NCBI RefSeq assembly: GCF_001667505.1
Contig: NZ_LZHZ01000067.1
Coordinates: forward strand, 1-64,000
Length of the DNA: 64,000 nt
Source of the DNA: Mycobacterium sp. ACS1612
GTDB taxonomy: Bacteria; Actinomycetota; Actinomycetes; Mycobacteriales; Mycobacteriaceae
Reading direction: 5' to 3'
The position numbers and the translations under genes were made by a program. The notes under the pieces were generated by a model, which was not told the origin of the DNA, did not search any database, and saw nothing but the letters and a program-made list of their open reading frames with translations. Positions 60,701-64,000 of this stretch are shown one piece after another. The stretch's first letter is position 1; each line of letters begins with the position of its first letter.

Positions 60701-60705
60701 CCAAG

Positions 60706-61644
60706 GTGAAGCTCGCGAAGCCCGACCTGTTCCATCCGCGCGTCGTGCTGGCTGCTTGCCCGGCGTTGCCGGAGGGCGACGGAGACGACGACGGACTGGT
60801 CGACGCGCTTCGCCAACGTGGACTGCACGCGCGCTGGCTGTCCTGGGACGACCCGGGCACGCTCGACGCGGATCTGGTGATCCTGCGCGCGGCGTGGGAC
60901 TACATCGACCGGCTCGACGAATTCCTTCGGTGGACAACGCTCGTGCGCAACCTGCTCAACGCGCCTGAGGTGGTGCGGTGGAACACCGACAAGCGTTATC
61001 TCGCCGACCTGGCCGGCGCGGGCGTGCCGACGGTGCCGAGCCGGTTCTACGCGCCGGGGGATCAGGTGGCGTTGCCGGCGGGCGAGGTAGTGGTCAAACC
61101 GGCGATCGGCGCGGGTTCGGTTGGGGCGCTGCGATTTACCGATCACGACCAGGCGCGCGGGCATGCTGCGGCCCTGCACGCGGAGGGCCGCACGGTGCTG
61201 GTGCAGCCCTATGACACGCGGATCAAGCACGGCGAAGCGGCATTGGTGTTCATCGGCGGCGAGCAGTCGCACGCCTTTACCAAGGGCCCGATCCTGCCGC
61301 CGCCCGGCGAGGCGCCGGTGTTCGACGAGTCCGGCACCTACGCCGAGGAGACGCTGACGCCCGCGGATCCCGACTTCGAATTGTGGGAACTCGGGCACGC
61401 AGCATTGGCGGCAGCGGCCGATCACCTCGGCATCGCGACCGCAGAGTTCCTGTATGCGCGCGTCGATGTGATCGGGGACCGCCGTGATGCGCACGTCCTC
61501 GAGGTCGAGTTGGTCGAGCCGTCGCTGGGCTGGCGCCAGTTGGACCCGGCGACGAGGACGCGACAGCAACGGCAGTTCGCGCTCGGCGTCGAGTCAGCCC
61601 TCGAGCGGCTGGGGCTTGGACCGCTCTCGCATCGACGCCCATAG
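60706..61644 (+). CDS. ATP-grasp domain protein
   Basis: Protein of 312 aa. It has the glutathione-synthetase/RimK-like ATP-grasp pattern: 'VVWNTDK' region before 'LADLAGAGVPTVPSRFY', phosphate-binding 'EVVVKPAIGAGSVGALRFTD', 'VLVQPYDTRIKHGEAALVFI', 'HAFTKGPILPPPGEAPVFDE' and the metal-binding end 'AHVLEVELVEPSLGW'. It would ligate a carboxylate to an amine, but substrates are unknown. A related conserved gene stands between qor and ctaA in other mycobacteria. The 3' end overlaps ctaA by 51 nt, and the last 17 codons are Arg/Gln-rich. Confidence 0.85.
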   Translation: MKLAKPDLFHPRVVLAACPALPEGDGDDDGLVDALRQRGLHARWLSWDDPGTLDADLVILRAAWDYIDRLDEFLRWTTLVRNLLNAPEVVRWNTDKRYLADLAGAGVPTVPSRFYAPGDQVALPAGEVVVKPAIGAGSVGALRFTDHDQARGHAAALHAEGRTVLVQPYDTRIKHGEAALVFIGGEQSHAFTKGPILPPPGEAPVFDESGTYAEETLTPADPDFELWELGHAALAAAADHLGIATAEFLYARVDVIGDRRDAHVLEVELVEPSLGWRQLDPATRTRQQRQFALGVESALERLGLGPLSHRRP

Positions 61645-62544
61645 CGCGGCGGTTGCAGCGGTGCAGGCCGCCGCGCCGAGCACGTGCACGGCCACCAGCG
61701 CGGCGGGCACACCGGTGAAGAACTGCACGGTGCCGACGAACCCCTGTGCGACGACGAGCGCCAGCAGCACGCCCAACCGCTGCATGACTGGACGCGGCGC
61801 GTGCACCGCTAGCAGGCCGAAACCGAGGCCGACCAGCAACGCAAGATAGGCGACGAGCAGCGACGAGTGCGCATGCACCAGCGTGGTGATCTCGATGTGA
61901 AGCCGCGGCACCGGCTGGGTGATGCTCTTGTCGCCGGCATGCGGTCCCGCGCCTGTCACCAGCGTGCCGCTGACGAGCTGGGCCGCCAACACCACAGCAG
62001 TCAGAACGGTCAACTGCCGCAACGGCTTTGGCGCGACCGGTGTCGAGACGCCATCGTCGGGCTCACCGATCTTGACGTACAGCAGGACTGCCAGCCACAC
62101 CATCGTCATCGACGCCAGCAGGTGAATGGCCACGGTCCACCACAGCAGCCCGGTCAACACGGTGATGCCGCCGATCACGGCCTGCACCACAGTCGATGCC
62201 GGCATCAGCCACGCGTAGATCAGCACCTCGCGGCGACGGCGGGCCCGCGTCACGGCCAACACTGCCAGCACCGCCGTCAACACCACCAGGAACGTGATCA
62301 TCCGGTTGCCGAACTCGACGGCCTGGTGGACGACCGCGACCTCGGCGTGGGGGACAGGGACGAAACTGCCTGGGAAGCACTGCGGCCAGGTCGGACAGCC
62401 GAGACCCGACGCGGTGACGCGCACGATGGCCCCTGTCACCGCAATGCCACCCTGGGTCAGGATCACGGCGGCAGCGATGATGCGCTGGACCCGCAGGCTC
62501 GGCATGGGCAGCAGGTCGACCAGTCGCAGAAATGCGCGTCGCAC
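61594..62544 (-). CDS. ctaA: haem A synthase, COX15/CtaA family
   Basis: Protein of 316 aa, eight membrane helices in two four-helix bundles. Haem-ligand histidines are in 'AVVHQAVEFGNRMITFLVVL', 'WWTVAIHLLASMTMVWLAVL', 'ITTLVHAHSSLLVAYLALLV' and 'ALVAVHVLGAAACTAATAAL'. The first periplasmic loop keeps the cysteine pair of the Bacillus type in 'GLGCPTWPQCFPG'. It oxidises haem O from CtaB to haem A. GTG 62544 is supported by TACCAT placed 6 nt upstream. Confidence 0.95.
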   Translation of the reverse strand: MRRAFLRLVDLLPMPSLRVQRIIAAAVILTQGGIAVTGAIVRVTASGLGCPTWPQCFPGSFVPVPHAEVAVVHQAVEFGNRMITFLVVLTAVLAVLAVTRARRRREVLIYAWLMPASTVVQAVIGGITVLTGLLWWTVAIHLLASMTMVWLAVLLYVKIGEPDDGVSTPVAPKPLRQLTVLTAVVLAAQLVSGTLVTGAGPHAGDKSITQPVPRLHIEITTLVHAHSSLLVAYLALLVGLGFGLLAVHAPRPVMQRLGVLLALVVAQGFVGTVQFFTGVPAALVAVHVLGAAACTAATAALWASMRERSKPQPLEG

Positions 62545-62550
62545 GCCCCG

Positions 62551-62556
62551 ATGGTA
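62551..62556 (-). promoter_or_regulatory. -10 element of a leaderless promoter for ctaA
   Basis: Minus-strand TACCAT lies exactly 6 nt before the ctaA GTG (62544). Confidence 0.55.
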
Positions 62557-62599
62557 GAGGACGGCAACTACAGCTCGTAGTAGCGGGTTGGCCTACCGC

Positions 62600-62656
62600 C
62601 GAAACGCACGTTTTGCAGAAGAAGTTCGAGTAGAGGCCTGCAAAAGGTGCATTTCG
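62600..62656 (-). terminator. 19-bp imperfect inverted repeat between the ABC operon and ctaA
   Basis: The left arm (62600-62618, CGAAACGCACGTTTTGCAG) pairs with the right arm (62638-62656) with only two mismatches, across a 19-nt spacer. It directly follows the ABC permease stop (62662) on the minus strand and precedes the ctaA promoter. It could therefore form a strong hairpin ending ABC-operon mRNA. It lacks a U-tract, which is common for mycobacterial terminators, and could instead be a mobile palindromic unit. Confidence 0.55.
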
Positions 62657-62661
62657 CGAGC

Positions 62662-63435
62662 TCAGGTGAAGCGGAACCAACGTAGCGCGCAGAGCGCCGC
62701 GATCGCGCCCCACGTCGCGAGCACCGCGATCCCGAACCAGTCCACAGACAGCGTCATCGCCTGCGACAACGCTTCGGTCAGCGCTCCCGACGGCGTCAAC
62801 CGGGCCACCCACTGCACGCCGTGCGGCACCATCCCGCCCTCCAGGGTCAGCGCGCCAAGTCCGGCGAAGACGAACCACAACAGGTTCGCGATCGCCAGCA
62901 CGATCTCCGCCTTGAGCGTGCCGCCGAGCAACAGGCCGAGCGCCGCGAAGCCCGCGGTGCCGAGCGCGATGATCACCGCACCGAGCGCCAGGCCCAGGAC
63001 GTGTGGCCGCCAACCGAGTGCAAACCCGATGACGCCCAACAGGATTGACTGCAGGAACACCACGGTGACCACGGCCAGCGACTTGCCCGCGATGATGCCC
63101 CAGACCGGTAGCGCCGTGGCACCCAGTCGCTTCAGCGCCCCGTAGCGCCGGTCGAACGCCACCGCGATGGCCTGTCCGGTGAACGCCGTCGAAATCACCG
63201 CCAGCGCCATGATGGCCGGCGCGAACGTCGCCGCGCGGTTAGGCCCGAACGAGCCGAACGGCAGCAGCGTCAAGCCAACCAGCAGCGTGATCGGGATGAA
63301 CATGGTGAGCAACAACTGTTCGCCGTTGCGCAGCAACAGCTTGAGCTCGAGGCCGAACTGCGCGGCCAACATCTTCTGCACGGTCGCAGGCCGCGGATCG
63401 GGCGAAAACGTTCCTGGCGCAAACAGATTCGTCAT
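62662..63435 (-). CDS. ABC-2 type exporter permease (Rv1457c-like)
   Basis: Protein of 257 aa with six membrane helices: 'EQLLLTMFIPITLLVGLTLL', 'ATFAPAIMALAVISTAFTGQ', 'SLAVVTVVFLQSILLGVIGF', 'LALGAVIIALGTAGFAALGL' and two more. 'FDRRYGALKRLGATALPVW' is the conserved ABC-2 loop after helix 2. ATG 63435 overlaps the ATPase stop (ATGA). The family exports drugs, lipids or polysaccharides; the substrate is unknown. Confidence 0.9.
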   Translation of the reverse strand: MTNLFAPGTFSPDPRPATVQKMLAAQFGLELKLLLRNGEQLLLTMFIPITLLVGLTLLPFGSFGPNRAATFAPAIMALAVISTAFTGQAIAVAFDRRYGALKRLGATALPVWGIIAGKSLAVVTVVFLQSILLGVIGFALGWRPHVLGLALGAVIIALGTAGFAALGLLLGGTLKAEIVLAIANLLWFVFAGLGALTLEGGMVPHGVQWVARLTPSGALTEALSQAMTLSVDWFGIAVLATWGAIAALCALRWFRFT

Positions 63436-64000
63436 GAGCGCAGCTCCCTGCCGGTCAGATCGAGGAAGACGTCCTCCAGGCTGCGTTGCTCGACGCGCAT
63501 GTCGGTGGCGAGCACGTCGAGCCGCGCGCACCACGCGGTGACCGTCGCAAGCACCTGAGGATCGATGTGGCCCTCGACCAGATATTCGCCTGGCGAGGTC
63601 TCCGTCGCCTTGTAGCTCTCCGGCAGCGCCGAAATCAGCAGCGACAGGTCGAGCATCCGTGGTGCGCGGAACCGCAACTGGTTCTCGGCGCCGCTGCGCA
63701 TCAACTCCTCGGGCGTACCGGTAGCCACCGCGACGCCGTGGTCGATGATCACGATCCGGTCAGCCAACTCCTCGGCCTCGGTCAGCTGGTGCGTGGTCAA
63801 CACCACCGTGACGCCGTCGCGGCGCAGGCCGTTGATCAGCTCCCACACCACGATTCGCGCGTGCGCGTCCATGCCCGCGGTCGGCTCGTCGAGGAACACC
63901 AACTCGGGCCTGCCCACCACCGCGCACGCCAGCGCCAGCCGCTGTTGCTGTCCACCGGAGAGCCGACGGTAGGTGGTGCGGGCCGACTCGGTCAGGCCAA
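63432..64000 (-). CDS. ABC transporter ATPase, 5' end beyond window (Rv1458c-like)
   Basis: The visible part runs from just before the signature motif to the stop: 'RRLSGGQQQRLALACAVVGR', Walker B 'ELVFLDEPTAGMD', switch His 'VVLTTHQLTEAEELADRIVI', then a C-terminal regulatory extension of about 85 residues ending 'EQRSLEDVFLDLTGREL', typical of drug-exporter (DrrA-like) ATPases. Walker A lies past base 64000. It is coupled to the ABC-2 permease. Confidence 0.93.
   Translation of the reverse strand, partial: GLTESARTTYRRLSGGQQQRLALACAVVGRPELVFLDEPTAGMDAHARIVVWELINGLRRDGVTVVLTTHQLTEAEELADRIVIIDHGVAVATGTPEELMRSGAENQLRFRAPRMLDLSLLISALPESYKATETSPGEYLVEGHIDPQVLATVTAWCARLDVLATDMRVEQRSLEDVFLDLTGRELRS

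Noticed and set aside
1..64000. CRISPR array, tRNA, rRNA or phage genes
   Set aside because: No regularly spaced repeats, tRNA-like cloverleaf in any intergenic gap, rRNA stretch or phage structural genes were seen on reading both strands.

Overview
The window is high-GC actinobacterial chromosome, almost certainly from a mycobacterium and probably an environmental, rapid-growing (Mycolicibacterium-type) species. The core gene order matches, from established knowledge, the M. tuberculosis Rv1406-Rv1458c segment: fmt, rsmB, rpe, ribD, P55/lprG, riboflavin synthase, ribBA, ribH, uvrC, rapZ, yvcK, whiA, gap, pgk, tpiA, secG, the pentose-phosphate operon tkt-tal-zwf-opcA-pgl, ctaB, qor, ctaA and an ABC exporter. 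Further mycobacterial marks are an MspA-family porin, an MmpL transporter, a WS/DGAT acyltransferase, GTG/TTG starts, 4-nt GTGA/ATGA overlaps and many apparently leaderless promoters.

Layout. 1-4.6 kb: LemA, fmt, rsmB, rpe, ribD (translation initiation, rRNA modification, pentose phosphate, riboflavin). 4.6-7.6 kb: an inserted ABC pair like Rv0072/Rv0073, whose ATPase carries a cyclic-nucleotide-binding domain, a PfpI-family protein and a 55-aa ORF. 7.6-15.6 kb: P55/lprG lipid export pair, then riboflavin synthase, ribBA and ribH, interrupted by a large secreted VCBS/cadherin-like surface protein. 15.6-23 kb: GNAT acetyltransferase and gamma-glutamyltransferase lipoprotein on the minus strand, then uvrC-rapZ-yvcK-whiA. 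23-26.9 kb: a decayed solute-binding-protein pseudogene, then gap-pgk-tpiA-secG. 26.9-32.6 kb: small secreted proteins, an MspA-like porin, PEP carboxylase and an amidohydrolase.

32.6-52.2 kb is an accessory island. A single 13.2-kb ORF encodes a PKS-NRPS: KS-AT(methylmalonyl)-DH-ER-KR-ACP-C-A(Ser)-PCP-C-A-PCP-TE. It is followed, with overlapping stops and starts, by a deletion-ridden FAD oxidoreductase remnant, a WS/DGAT acyltransferase and an MmpL exporter. The right edge is scarred by pieces of a DUF222/HNH protein and a transposase. I infer an exported, further-acylated methyl-branched lipodipeptide. This polyketide + acyltransferase + MmpL logic is shared with PDIM, sulfolipid and polyphleate loci, but here the polyketide module is fused to NRPS modules. 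This is the most interesting part of the window.

52.2-64 kb returns to conserved core: the pentose-phosphate operon (minus), divergent ctaB, qor, an ATP-grasp protein, ctaA (haem A synthesis, working with ctaB) and the start of an ABC-2 exporter whose ATPase is cut by the window end. No tRNA, rRNA, CRISPR array or intact insertion sequence was found. All domain and specificity calls come from reading motifs by eye; no database search was run.
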